Source: CAYGEY01 sp964349065 (lineage in GTDB: Bacteria; Patescibacteriota; Gracilibacteria; 1-14-2-50-48-13). Taken from it: a stretch of DNA of 13,708 nt. Position numbers and translations under genes: made by a program. Under the pieces are notes generated by a model that was given only the letters and a program-made list of their open reading frames with translations, ran no database searches and was not told the origin of the DNA. The first letter of the stretch is position 1. Every line of letters starts with the position of its first letter. The stretch lies in NCBI GenBank assembly GCA_964349065.1, contig CAYGEY010000023.1, positions 1 through 13,708 on the forward strand. Direction: 5' to 3'. This document shows, in pieces, positions 1 through 6,180 of this stretch.

Positions 1-5
1 GCAAC

Positions 6-1151
6 GTGCAAAATCTCACTTTAATAGAGCAGTTTAAAAAATATGATGTATCACCAAAAAATCAATATATTATTGGTGTTTCCGGAGGAATTGATAGTAT
101 GGTTCTCATGGATATGTGTATCAAAGAAAATATCCCATGCACTATAGTCCATATTGATCATAATATCAGACAGGAATCGCCAGATGATGCACAGTTTGTA
201 AAGAAATATGCAGTTAAAAACAATATTCCGATAATTATTGAAGAAATTGATATTCCAAAGCTTGCAAAAGAGAAAAAGCAGAATCTTGAAAAAGTAGCTC
301 GTGATGAACGATATAGGATTTTTGAAAAATATAGAAAATTTCTTGGATCAGTTGCTACCCTAACAGCCCATCATAAAAATGACTTGTATGAATCCGTGAT
401 TCTTCACAAAGAAAGAGGAAGTAAAGACCTAGGAAAAATTGGTATGAGGATGTGGGATGAAAAAAGGAAAATACTCAGGCCTCTTTTGCATGTAAGTAAA
501 GAAGACATTAAGAAATATGCAGAAAAAAATAAGATTGAGTGGCGAGAAGACTCTACAAATAAAGATTTACAATTCAGTAGAAATAGAATTAGAAGCAAAT
601 TACATCTCTATGATGTAGAGAAAATCGAACACGATTCAAAAGTTGCTGAATGTAAAGTTAATGAAATGGATCGTAACATTTCAAAGTTTTTAAATCAAAC
701 AGTGTGGAATGTTCAAGAAATTACAAACATGGGCGATGATCTGCTTGGACATCTTATTATTAGGCTTAAACAAAAGTATGATGAAGATCCATCATACAGT
801 GAAAAAGAATTGTTATCAAAAGTAGCCTCCCTTCGCAAAATGCAGTCAGGAAAAAAGATCGAACTGACAAAAAATATCTTTATCGGGAGAGTTTTTGATA
901 AATTTCAATTACAAGAAAAATCAATAAAAGATATAAAACAAATAGAGACAAATGCTCATATCAGAGATATTCTGCCTGGTGACACCTTACTTTGTATATC
1001 AAAAGAAGGAATTTTTCATAAAAAGCTTAAAAAAGTTTGGAGTGAATATAAGATATCTGTAGAAGACAGAAAAAATTATAAAATTCAATTATCCCCGGAG
1101 GGCGAAGGAATAGCTCTCATTGGCGAGAAAAATATCACATATATTACATGA
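6..1151 (+). CDS. tilS: tRNA(Ile)-lysidine synthase TilS
   Basis: N-type PP-loop ATPase that converts the wobble cytidine of tRNA-Ile(CAU) to lysidine, so that it reads AUA as isoleucine; a cytosolic, normally essential enzyme. The PP-loop SGGIDS is at residues 26-31, followed by HIDHNIRQ (49-56), ARDERYRIF (98-106), RPLLHVS (158-164) and EDSTNKDLQFSRNRIR (181-196), in the order expected for TilS. The usual AHHxDDQxET motif is altered to AHHKNDLYES (121-130). The C-terminal half is weakly conserved but of normal length for the family. The start taken is GTG at position 6; only five bases precede it in the window, so a start further upstream cannot be excluded. The stop TGA overlaps the ATG of the next gene (ATGA), which implies translational coupling. 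Function is seen clearly from motifs; substrate specificity follows from family knowledge. Confidence 0.93.
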   Translation: MQNLTLIEQFKKYDVSPKNQYIIGVSGGIDSMVLMDMCIKENIPCTIVHIDHNIRQESPDDAQFVKKYAVKNNIPIIIEEIDIPKLAKEKKQNLEKVARDERYRIFEKYRKFLGSVATLTAHHKNDLYESVILHKERGSKDLGKIGMRMWDEKRKILRPLLHVSKEDIKKYAEKNKIEWREDSTNKDLQFSRNRIRSKLHLYDVEKIEHDSKVAECKVNEMDRNISKFLNQTVWNVQEITNMGDDLLGHLIIRLKQKYDEDPSYSEKELLSKVASLRKMQSGKKIELTKNIFIGRVFDKFQLQEKSIKDIKQIETNAHIRDILPGDTLLCISKEGIFHKKLKKVWSEYKISVEDRKNYKIQLSPEGEGIALIGEKNITYIT

Positions 1152-2209
1152 AAATAATTCTCATAAATGGCCATTTCTTGATTCATCCCTACTCGGGGAT
1201 TGGTGTATATACACACCAGATGCTTCAATATTTGTCACAAAATAAATCACTAAAGATCTTTATTATTGTGTATGGCGAGCGAAAAAAAGTGGCCAAAATA
1301 GAGGAAATGAAAAATGTGATAATGGTTAGGTTCAAGAAGCCTCGATTTTTACCGATGCGGTTGTATTTACTATGGATTGAAAAAATCGCGATAACAAAAT
1401 GTGTTCAAAAATTAAAACCTGATTTTTATTTTAGTCCTTTCCCGCATGTATTATCACATGAGGCTCTAAAACAGACGAAGTGTTTTATGACGTTGCACGA
1501 TGTGTTCCTATTAAAAAATAGTGAATATACAAAGTCAATATTTCGAAAGGGGTATAATTTTCTGTTGAAAAAAACATTGAAAAAAGCACATCTTATTACA
1601 GTTTCAAAGGAATCGTCGAAAGAGATAAAGCAGTTTTTGCATATAAAACACTCGCCAGTTATTATACCAAATGGTATTGATCATTTACTTGGAATCAAAG
1701 CGGAAAAATTAAAAAATAAATTTAAAAAACCTTATATTTTTTATCATGGTGGTTACGACTCTAGGAAGAATATCTTGTATCTGTTAGAGGTTTTCGAAAA
1801 AGTTAGAAAATATAGAGAGGTAAATCTCATTCTTGGAGGAGAACCCCTGTTTGATTCAGACTTGTATACAAAAGTGAATACAAATAAACACATCATTCAA
1901 ACCGGATTTTTGGATAATAGTGAGCTTGTAACTTTATATAGAAATGCTGAATGTTTTGTACATCTTTCCTCGGCCGAGGGGTTTAATATTCCTATTGGAG
2001 AGGCTCTTTCTCTTGGGACAAAAGTGGTGTGTTCGGATATTCCGGTGCATCGGGAATTTTGGCAAACACATGCAACGTTTGTAACACTCAAAGATGCTGA
2101 AAAGGCCGCTCATGAAATTATAAAAGTGTTAGATCATAAAAGCAAAAAACAAACATTGAACCTTTCATGGGAATTAGCTTCTCAAAAACTTCTTGATCTA
2201 TTTATGTAA
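1148..2209 (+). CDS. glycosyltransferase family 4 (GT-B fold)
   Basis: Probable nucleotide-sugar-dependent glycosyltransferase acting on a surface polysaccharide or glycolipid; acceptor and donor cannot be told from sequence. The N-terminal half begins with a beta strand and the glycine-containing loop HPYSGIGVYT (13-22). The C-terminal Rossmann domain shows VIIPNGID (171-178), YHGGYDSRKN (199-208, the usual start of the nucleotide-binding half) and the GT4 E-x7-E signature in EGFNIPIGEA (277-286), followed by GTKVVCSDIPVHRE. At 353 aa it is a normal GT4 length. There is no signal peptide or membrane helix, so it is cytosolic or peripheral. Its ATG overlaps the tilS stop by 4 nt and there is no Shine-Dalgarno sequence, so it is probably translated by coupling. 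It is the middle gene of a three-gene set ending at the terminator at 2820. Confidence 0.88.
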   Translation: MKIILINGHFLIHPYSGIGVYTHQMLQYLSQNKSLKIFIIVYGERKKVAKIEEMKNVIMVRFKKPRFLPMRLYLLWIEKIAITKCVQKLKPDFYFSPFPHVLSHEALKQTKCFMTLHDVFLLKNSEYTKSIFRKGYNFLLKKTLKKAHLITVSKESSKEIKQFLHIKHSPVIIPNGIDHLLGIKAEKLKNKFKKPYIFYHGGYDSRKNILYLLEVFEKVRKYREVNLILGGEPLFDSDLYTKVNTNKHIIQTGFLDNSELVTLYRNAECFVHLSSAEGFNIPIGEALSLGTKVVCSDIPVHREFWQTHATFVTLKDAEKAAHEIIKVLDHKSKKQTLNLSWELASQKLLDLFM

Positions 2210-2245
2210 GTAGGCAATACTGTGGCTATAATACTAAGTATAATC

Positions 2246-2815
2246 ATGAAGCCGAAAGGTGAAATGGATATTATTTTTGAGGGAAAGCTGGAGGATGAAA
2301 ATATACATTTCATCTTTGTGAAACATTGGATTTCTGATTTACCTTCAGTGTTAATGTTTTTTTTACTGTATATATTACCTCTGTTTTTGTTGATTGCTGG
2401 ATCATTTTCATTCCCCACTCCGATGATGTTTTATACTATTTGGATCGGTGCATGTTTATATTTCACATTTTTTGGATTATTTATGTTGATCCATTGGTTC
2501 AATGATTATTTTGATTTCTTTGTGTTGACTGATAAAAGACTCATTGATATTACGCAACTTAGGTTTTTGGTACGAAAGACCACTGTGGCCGAGCTTTCCA
2601 CCATACAGCATGCAACATTTAAACAACGCGGTTTGCTTGATACCATACTTGGGATTGGCCACGTAGAGGTGTTGACCGCTGGGACGAATCCAGACTTGGT
2701 GATGGAAGAGATTGAAGATCCTGCAGAAGTGACTGATCAGATTTTGAAGTGCTCAAGGGATTATAAGCTAAAGGTGCATGAGGAACAAGTGGAGGAAGGT
2801 GAGGTTGTAAGCTAG
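2246..2815 (+). CDS. membrane protein with bacterial PH domain (bPH2/YdbS-like)
   Basis: Small membrane protein of unknown cellular role. With the ATG at 2246 as residue 1, two hydrophobic segments lie near residues 35-54 and 62-84, separated by a short proline-containing loop. They are followed by a bPH2-type stretch: YFDFFVLTDKRLIDI, then a basic turn, a segment resembling the family's LSxIQ pattern (ELSTIQHATF) and the hydrophobic strand GHVEVLTAG. The tail is acidic. Start is uncertain: GTG 2222, ATG 2246 and ATG 2264 are all in frame, and only 2264 has a purine-rich AAAGGTGAA directly ahead. I chose 2246 as a compromise because the window otherwise lacks Shine-Dalgarno sites. It follows the glycosyltransferase closely (37 nt, or 12 nt from the GTG) and ends 4 nt before a strong terminator, so it closes the operon. 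Fold assignment is by pattern and function is unknown. Confidence 0.75.
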   Translation: MKPKGEMDIIFEGKLEDENIHFIFVKHWISDLPSVLMFFLLYILPLFLLIAGSFSFPTPMMFYTIWIGACLYFTFFGLFMLIHWFNDYFDFFVLTDKRLIDITQLRFLVRKTTVAELSTIQHATFKQRGLLDTILGIGHVEVLTAGTNPDLVMEEIEDPAEVTDQILKCSRDYKLKVHEEQVEEGEVVS

Positions 2816-2819
2816 TAGG

Positions 2820-2857
2820 AAAGCACTTTTTACCGGAGCGGGTAAAAAGTGCTTTTT
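2820..2857 (+). terminator. intrinsic terminator of the tilS-GT-PH operon
   Basis: A perfect 15-bp stem pairs 2820-2834 with 2841-2855 around the 6-nt loop GGAGCG. The 3' arm ends in a run of five T (2853-2857). It lies 4 nt after the stop of the PH-domain gene. The stem is rather AT-rich, and its 5' arm AAGCACTTTTT would also give a T run on the opposite strand, so it could work in both directions. Confidence 0.85.
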
Positions 2858-2869
2858 ATATGACTAAAT

Positions 2870-2902
2870 TTTCAGTTTGTCACAATTTGTGACAGACTGA
2901 AA
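2870..2902. repeat. palindrome A upstream of the BRO-N gene
   Basis: A 33-bp inverted repeat centred on 2886. All 16 positions of one arm pair with the other, counting one G-T. The core is GTCACAATTTGTGAC, with outer arms TTTCAGT and ACTGAAA. The outer right arm plus flank, GACTGAAATTA, is identical to that of the palindrome inside the BRO-N coding sequence. It lies downstream of the operon terminator, so it is more likely a protein-binding site or a leader element of the BRO-N gene than part of the upstream operon. Confidence 0.8.
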
Positions 2903-2908
2903 TTAATA

Positions 2909-2941
2909 ATTCAACTGGTGATATTTTGTCACCGGCTGAAT
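2909..2941. repeat. palindrome B upstream of the BRO-N gene
   Basis: A second inverted repeat of the same 33-bp size, centred on 2925 and so 39 bp from the centre of palindrome A. It is less perfect: TTCAACTGGTGA pairs with TCACCGGCTGAA with one mismatch and one G-T. Its right arm TTGTCACCGGCTGAA differs by a single base from the right arm of the palindrome in the BRO-N gene (TTGTCACCGACTGAA), so the three are one family. Confidence 0.75.
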
Positions 2942-2962
2942 AATACACCGGAATTTTGGCTA

Positions 2963-2985
2963 CTGTTGTAATTATTTACCAACAG
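2963..2985. repeat. bulged hairpin in the BRO-N leader
   Basis: CTGTTGTAA (2963-2971) pairs with TTAC plus AACAG (2976-2979, 2981-2985) across a TTAT loop, with one unpaired C at 2980. The following sequence AATATTTTATTTT is T-rich, so the element resembles a weak intrinsic terminator or attenuator. It is unrelated in sequence to palindromes A and B. Activity is inferred, not shown. Confidence 0.4.
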
Positions 2986-3072
2986 AATATTTTATTTTCC
3001 GTGGACAAAGAACAAGTACGGCTAAAAAATATAGGTAGATAAAACTGCTTTATATTTTTACTATCAATCACC

Positions 3073-3903
3073 ATGGATGAAATGATGCAACTGCACCAAG
3101 ATAAAATCAGGAAGATTTGGCACAATGACCAGTGGTATTTTTCAGTGATTGATATAGTTGCAGTTCTTACAGACCAATTGGATTATCAAACTGCAAGAAA
3201 ATACTGGAATAAACTTTCAGAAAGGTTAAAGAACGAAGGAAATCAGTCGGTGACAAATTGTCACCGACTGAAATTATCCGCTTCAGATGGCAAAATGTAT
3301 AACACAGACGTGGCCAACATTGAAACAATTCTTCGTCTCATCCAGTCCATTCCCTCTCCAAAAGCAGAACCACTTAAGTTATGGCTTGCTAAAGTTGGAT
3401 CAGAACGGATTGCCGAAATTCAAGATCCTGCACAAGGGATTGATCGGGTTCGGTCACTATGGAAAAAGCATGGACGAAGTGAAAAATGGATTCAACAAAG
3501 GATGATGGGTCAAGAAACAAGAAATAAGCTAACGGATTATTGGAAAGATCACGATGTAAAGGAGGGTAATGAATTTGCTATACTTACTAATATCATCCAT
3601 GAAGAATGGGCGGATCTTAGCATTAAAGAACATAAATCATTAAAAGTCTTAGGGAAGACTAACAATCTTCGTGACCATATGAGTGAGGCAGAACTAGTTT
3701 TAACTGCTCTAGCAGAGCTCTCAACTCGTCAAATAGCAGAATCTATGCGAGCAGTAGGATTGAAAGAAAATGTTATCCCTGCAAAAAAAGGAGGACAAAT
3801 AGCAAAGACTGCTCGTAAACAACTTGAATCTCTAACAGGGAAAACCGTTATTTCGGGAAGAAATTTTTTATCTGAAGGTAAGCAAGTGAACTACATTGAA
3901 TAG
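3073..3903 (+). CDS. BRO-N domain antirepressor-like DNA-binding protein
   Basis: Predicted DNA-binding regulator of the BRO-N (phage antirepressor / DinD-like) type. Residues 10-115 match the BRO-N pattern: KIWHNDQWYFSVIDIVAVLT (14-33), then YQTARKYWNKL (38-48), VTNCHRLKL (60-68), DGKMYNTDVA (72-81) and the family hallmark LIQSIPSPKAEPLKLWLAKVG (89-109). The C-terminal half follows the bacterial chromosomal subtype of this family: NKLTDYWKDHDVKEGNEFAIL, NLRDHMSEAELVLTALAE, then GGQIAKTARKQLESLTGK and a final SGRNFL. The ATG at 3073 is taken because the hydrophobic/aromatic core starts soon after it; ATG 3082 is possible, and neither has a Shine-Dalgarno site. The gene stands alone with no phage or transposase neighbours. 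Codons 57-67 form a perfect palindrome related to two copies upstream, which suggests self-regulation. Target genes are unknown. Confidence 0.85.
   Translation: MDEMMQLHQDKIRKIWHNDQWYFSVIDIVAVLTDQLDYQTARKYWNKLSERLKNEGNQSVTNCHRLKLSASDGKMYNTDVANIETILRLIQSIPSPKAEPLKLWLAKVGSERIAEIQDPAQGIDRVRSLWKKHGRSEKWIQQRMMGQETRNKLTDYWKDHDVKEGNEFAILTNIIHEEWADLSIKEHKSLKVLGKTNNLRDHMSEAELVLTALAELSTRQIAESMRAVGLKENVIPAKKGGQIAKTARKQLESLTGKTVISGRNFLSEGKQVNYIE
3243..3271. repeat. palindrome C inside the BRO-N coding sequence
   Basis: A perfect 29-bp inverted repeat centred on 3257, with arms TCAGTCGGTGACAA and TTGTCACCGACTGA. It spans the last base of codon 57 (Asn) to the first base of codon 67 (Lys), so the protein motif QSVTNCHRL is written as a palindrome. 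It shares its arms with palindromes A and B, which lie about 330-370 bp upstream. Confidence 0.85.
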
Positions 3904-3951
3904 GTGGCAATTGAAATTCATAAAATATATTCGCTAAATCCACTCTTCATC

Positions 3952-3960
3952 TGCTATAAT
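3952..3960 (+). promoter_or_regulatory. extended -10 promoter of the MBL RNase gene
   Basis: TGCTATAAT at 3952-3960 is a perfect extended -10 (TGn + TATAAT). No good -35 lies 16-18 bp upstream, as expected for this class. Transcription would begin near 3967, giving a leader of about 19 nt before the ATG at 3986. That leader ends in CCCCC and has no Shine-Dalgarno sequence. Confidence 0.65.
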
Positions 3961-3985
3961 ACTCTGAATCAATAACAAATCCCCC

Positions 3986-5377
3986 ATGAAACTCACTTTC
4001 TACGGCGCTTGTCGTAAAGTAACCGGATCAAAGCACTGCCTCACACTCAATGATGGCACAAATATATTACTCGACTGTGGAATGCATCAAGGCGAAGTCC
4101 AAGATAACTATGCAAAAAACGCCAATCTCCCTTTTGACGCGGCATCTATGAATATTGCGATTGTCTCCCATGCTCATATTGATCACACCGGACTCTTACC
4201 TCTCCTCGTCAAAAATGGTTTTGCAGGAAAAATATATATGACACCAGCAACTCGTGACCTCGCTCATATACTCCTTATGGACAGCGCTAATATTCAAAAG
4301 TCTGATTTTGAATTTGCACAAAAGAAACAATTGGCCGGAAAAAAAATAGAACTCCATGATCCATTATTTAATGAAGAAGATGTGGAAAAACTCATGTCAC
4401 ATATTGTGACCATTAACTATCTTGAGCCCACCGAAATTCACCCGGATGTACAAATAACGCTTCGAGATGCGGGCCATATTCTTGGAGCTTCAATTATTGA
4501 GATTGTAACCGAAGGGAAAAAACTTGTATTTTCTGGAGATATGGGCAGAGTTGGTCTTCCAATTTTAAAGGACCCGGATTTGCCAAATAAAGCCGATTAT
4601 CTTATTATGGAGTCTACATATGGTGATCGCCTTCATGACGATACGGCCGACATGGAAAAAGATCTGATGAATGAAGTAAATGATATTTGGGAAAGAAAAG
4701 GTAAACTCATTATTCCTGCATTCTCAGTCGGTCGAACTCAAGAGGTGGTGTATCTCTTACATAAACTGATTTTAGAAAACAAAATTCCTAAAATACCGAT
4801 TTTTGTTGACTCCCCACTTTCTGTAGCGGCGACAGATATCTATATGAAACATGCAGAAGTATATGACAAAGAAACATTTGAGACTTTTTTAATGAAGGCA
4901 AAACATCCTTTTCATTTCGAAAATGTGACATTTGTTGACTCTGTTGAAGAATCCATGAACCTCAATTTTCAAAAGGGTCCGATTATTATTATTTCGTCTT
5001 CAGGTATGGTTGAAAACGGTCGAGTGGTGCATCATGTGAAACATGCGCTTACTGATCCTAATAATATGATTCTAGCTATTGGGTACATGGCTGAGGGAAC
5101 TCTTGGTCGCAAGCTCATTAATGGGGAAAAAACAGTATGGATTCATGGTAAAGAAAGAGAGGTGCACGCGCATGTCAAAGCACTTCATTCATTTTCAGCT
5201 CACGCGGATAAAAATGGATTACTCGCTTTAGTTACCAACCTCCAGGGTCTGAAAAAAGTATTTTTAGTTCATGGTGAGGAGGCTCAAATGGAAAAATTTT
5301 CTCAAAAAATAAAAGAAACTTTGCCAAATATTGAGGTATTTATGCCAAATGAGCAGGATAGTTTTGATTTGAATTAG
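3986..5377 (+). CDS. beta-CASP metallo-beta-lactamase ribonuclease (YSH1/CPSF73-like)
   Basis: Zinc-dependent RNA-processing nuclease of the family that includes bacterial and archaeal CPSF73-like proteins (COG1236 type). The metallo-beta-lactamase motifs are complete: motif 2 SHAHIDHTG (61-69), motif 3 histidine in DAGHILGAS (161-169) and motif 4 FSGDMGR (182-188). The beta-CASP insert shows motif A ESTYGDR (209-215), PAFSVGRTQEVVYLLH (244-259), SSSGMVENGR (337-346) and motif C FSAHAD (403-408), ending with the RMMBL strand VFLVHGE (425-431). All metal ligands appear present, so it should be active. At 463 aa it is normal for the single-domain form, with no KH domains. It has its own promoter and converges on the sigma-factor gene 55 bp away. 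It probably takes part in RNA maturation or decay; whether endo- or exonuclease cannot be told. Confidence 0.92.
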   Translation: MKLTFYGACRKVTGSKHCLTLNDGTNILLDCGMHQGEVQDNYAKNANLPFDAASMNIAIVSHAHIDHTGLLPLLVKNGFAGKIYMTPATRDLAHILLMDSANIQKSDFEFAQKKQLAGKKIELHDPLFNEEDVEKLMSHIVTINYLEPTEIHPDVQITLRDAGHILGASIIEIVTEGKKLVFSGDMGRVGLPILKDPDLPNKADYLIMESTYGDRLHDDTADMEKDLMNEVNDIWERKGKLIIPAFSVGRTQEVVYLLHKLILENKIPKIPIFVDSPLSVAATDIYMKHAEVYDKETFETFLMKAKHPFHFENVTFVDSVEESMNLNFQKGPIIIISSSGMVENGRVVHHVKHALTDPNNMILAIGYMAEGTLGRKLINGEKTVWIHGKEREVHAHVKALHSFSAHADKNGLLALVTNLQGLKKVFLVHGEEAQMEKFSQKIKETLPNIEVFMPNEQDSFDLN

Positions 5378-5389
5378 TAAACGCAAATC

Positions 5390-5414
5390 ATTTACTTCAG
5401 AAATTCTGATAAAT
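5390..5414. repeat. imperfect inverted repeat between convergent genes
   Basis: ATTTA plus TCAGAA pairs with TTCTGATAAAT, with two bases (CT) bulged in the left arm. It lies in the 55-bp gap between the convergent MBL RNase and sigma-factor genes, where a shared terminator would be expected. It has no GC-rich stem and no T run, so it is at best a weak terminator. Confidence 0.3.
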
Positions 5415-5432
5415 GGTATAGTGCAAGGAGAC

Positions 5433-6038
5433 TCAGGATTTCTCTTCTTTTTCAATTTCATCTTTCAAGATCTTTAATGCCCTATGTAGCATTATCCTCG
5501 CATTTCCTTCTGTGGTTGCTAATGCTATTGCAATTTCCTCGTACGGTAAATCCTGAAAATATTTTAGTGTTATAATTTCTTGATATTTTTGTGGTAAACT
5601 TTGCATTGTCCTAGCAATTTTTTCCATAAACATGATTTCTTCTGTTTCCTGGCTTGGATTCGCATGACTTTTAGTATCTGCAATCTCAAATGTCTCATCT
5701 AATGAAACTGTTATTTTATTTTTCCTATAAAAATCCACAATCATATTGTGAGAAATTGTAAAAATCCAACTTCGAAACTGTGTAGGGTTATTGCCTTTAA
5801 ATGAACTAAGCTTATTCCAAACCCGTAAAAATATATCAGAGACAATGTCGCTCATATGTTCCTCCGGAACCCGTCTTCCAACATGTCTATAGATATCTTT
5901 GACAAAGTGGTTATAAACAATTTCAAATGCATCATGACTTCCATCTCTTGCTAGGTCAATGGACGCAGCAAGGGTTGTGTCTACAAATGGTATTTCCTCA
6001 GCGCCAAATTGTGTAAGATTTGTACTAATATGTATCAT
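5433..6038 (-). CDS. ECF-type sigma-70 family RNA polymerase sigma factor
   Basis: A short sigma factor with only regions 2 and 4. With the ATG at 6038 it is 201 aa: region 2 spans about 36-107 (AFEIVYNHFVKDIYRHVG, DIVSDIFLRVWNKL, then FRSWIFTISHNMIVDFYRK) and region 4 about 143-196 (MQSLPQKYQEIITLKYF, then LPYEEIAIALATTEGNARIM, a helix-turn-helix, and LHRALKILK). An in-frame ATG at 6182 would add 48 residues of aromatic-hydrophobic sequence and overlap the gyrA start; I reject it because ECF factors start shortly before region 2. No anti-sigma factor is adjacent, so its control signal is unknown. It is divergent from gyrA across about 142 bp and convergent with the MBL RNase gene. In the family, such factors direct polymerase to stress or surface regulons; the target set here is unknown. 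Confidence 0.85.
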   Translation of the reverse strand: MIHISTNLTQFGAEEIPFVDTTLAASIDLARDGSHDAFEIVYNHFVKDIYRHVGRRVPEEHMSDIVSDIFLRVWNKLSSFKGNNPTQFRSWIFTISHNMIVDFYRKNKITVSLDETFEIADTKSHANPSQETEEIMFMEKIARTMQSLPQKYQEIITLKYFQDLPYEEIAIALATTEGNARIMLHRALKILKDEIEKEEKS

Positions 6039-6065
6039 ATTATAAACAAAAATTCTCCAAAAAAG

Positions 6066-6081
6066 TGTACTCCAAAGTACA
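6066..6081. repeat. possible operator between sigma factor and gyrA
   Basis: A 16-bp inverted repeat with perfect 6-bp arms, TGTACT-CCAA-AGTACA. It lies in the divergent intergenic region, 28 bp upstream of the sigma-factor start and about 100 bp upstream of gyrA. A further TGTACA occurs at 6119-6124. It has the size and position of a dimeric repressor site, but no binding protein can be named. Confidence 0.35.
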
Positions 6082-6140
6082 AAATATAAAAGAAGAAATA
6101 AGAAATACCCACTTTTGCTGTACAAATAGAACTTTAATTT

Positions 6141-6146
6141 TATACT
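6141..6146 (+). promoter_or_regulatory. possible -10 element of gyrA
   Basis: TATACT at 6141-6146 would place the start near 6153 and give a leader of about 28 nt for gyrA. No convincing -35 at the usual spacing is visible (TTGCTG at 6115-6120 is 20 bp away). TATAGC at 6161-6166 is an alternative. Weak call. Confidence 0.3.
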
Positions 6147-6180
6147 GAATCCGCATTTTTTATAGCGTGAACAAAGCCTC

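Noticed and set aside
3030..3035. TATAGG with TGGACA (3002-3007) as the BRO-N promoter
   Set aside because: The spacing of 22 bp is too long and no better -10 fits; the BRO-N promoter is left uncalled.
2870..3271. Palindromes as terminal inverted repeats of an insertion sequence
   Set aside because: Each copy is a self-contained palindrome rather than one half of a pair; there is no transposase gene and no target-site duplication visible.
5390..5414. Bidirectional terminator between the MBL RNase and sigma-factor genes
   Set aside because: The stem is AT-rich with a bulge and lacks a T run on either side; kept only as a weak repeat.
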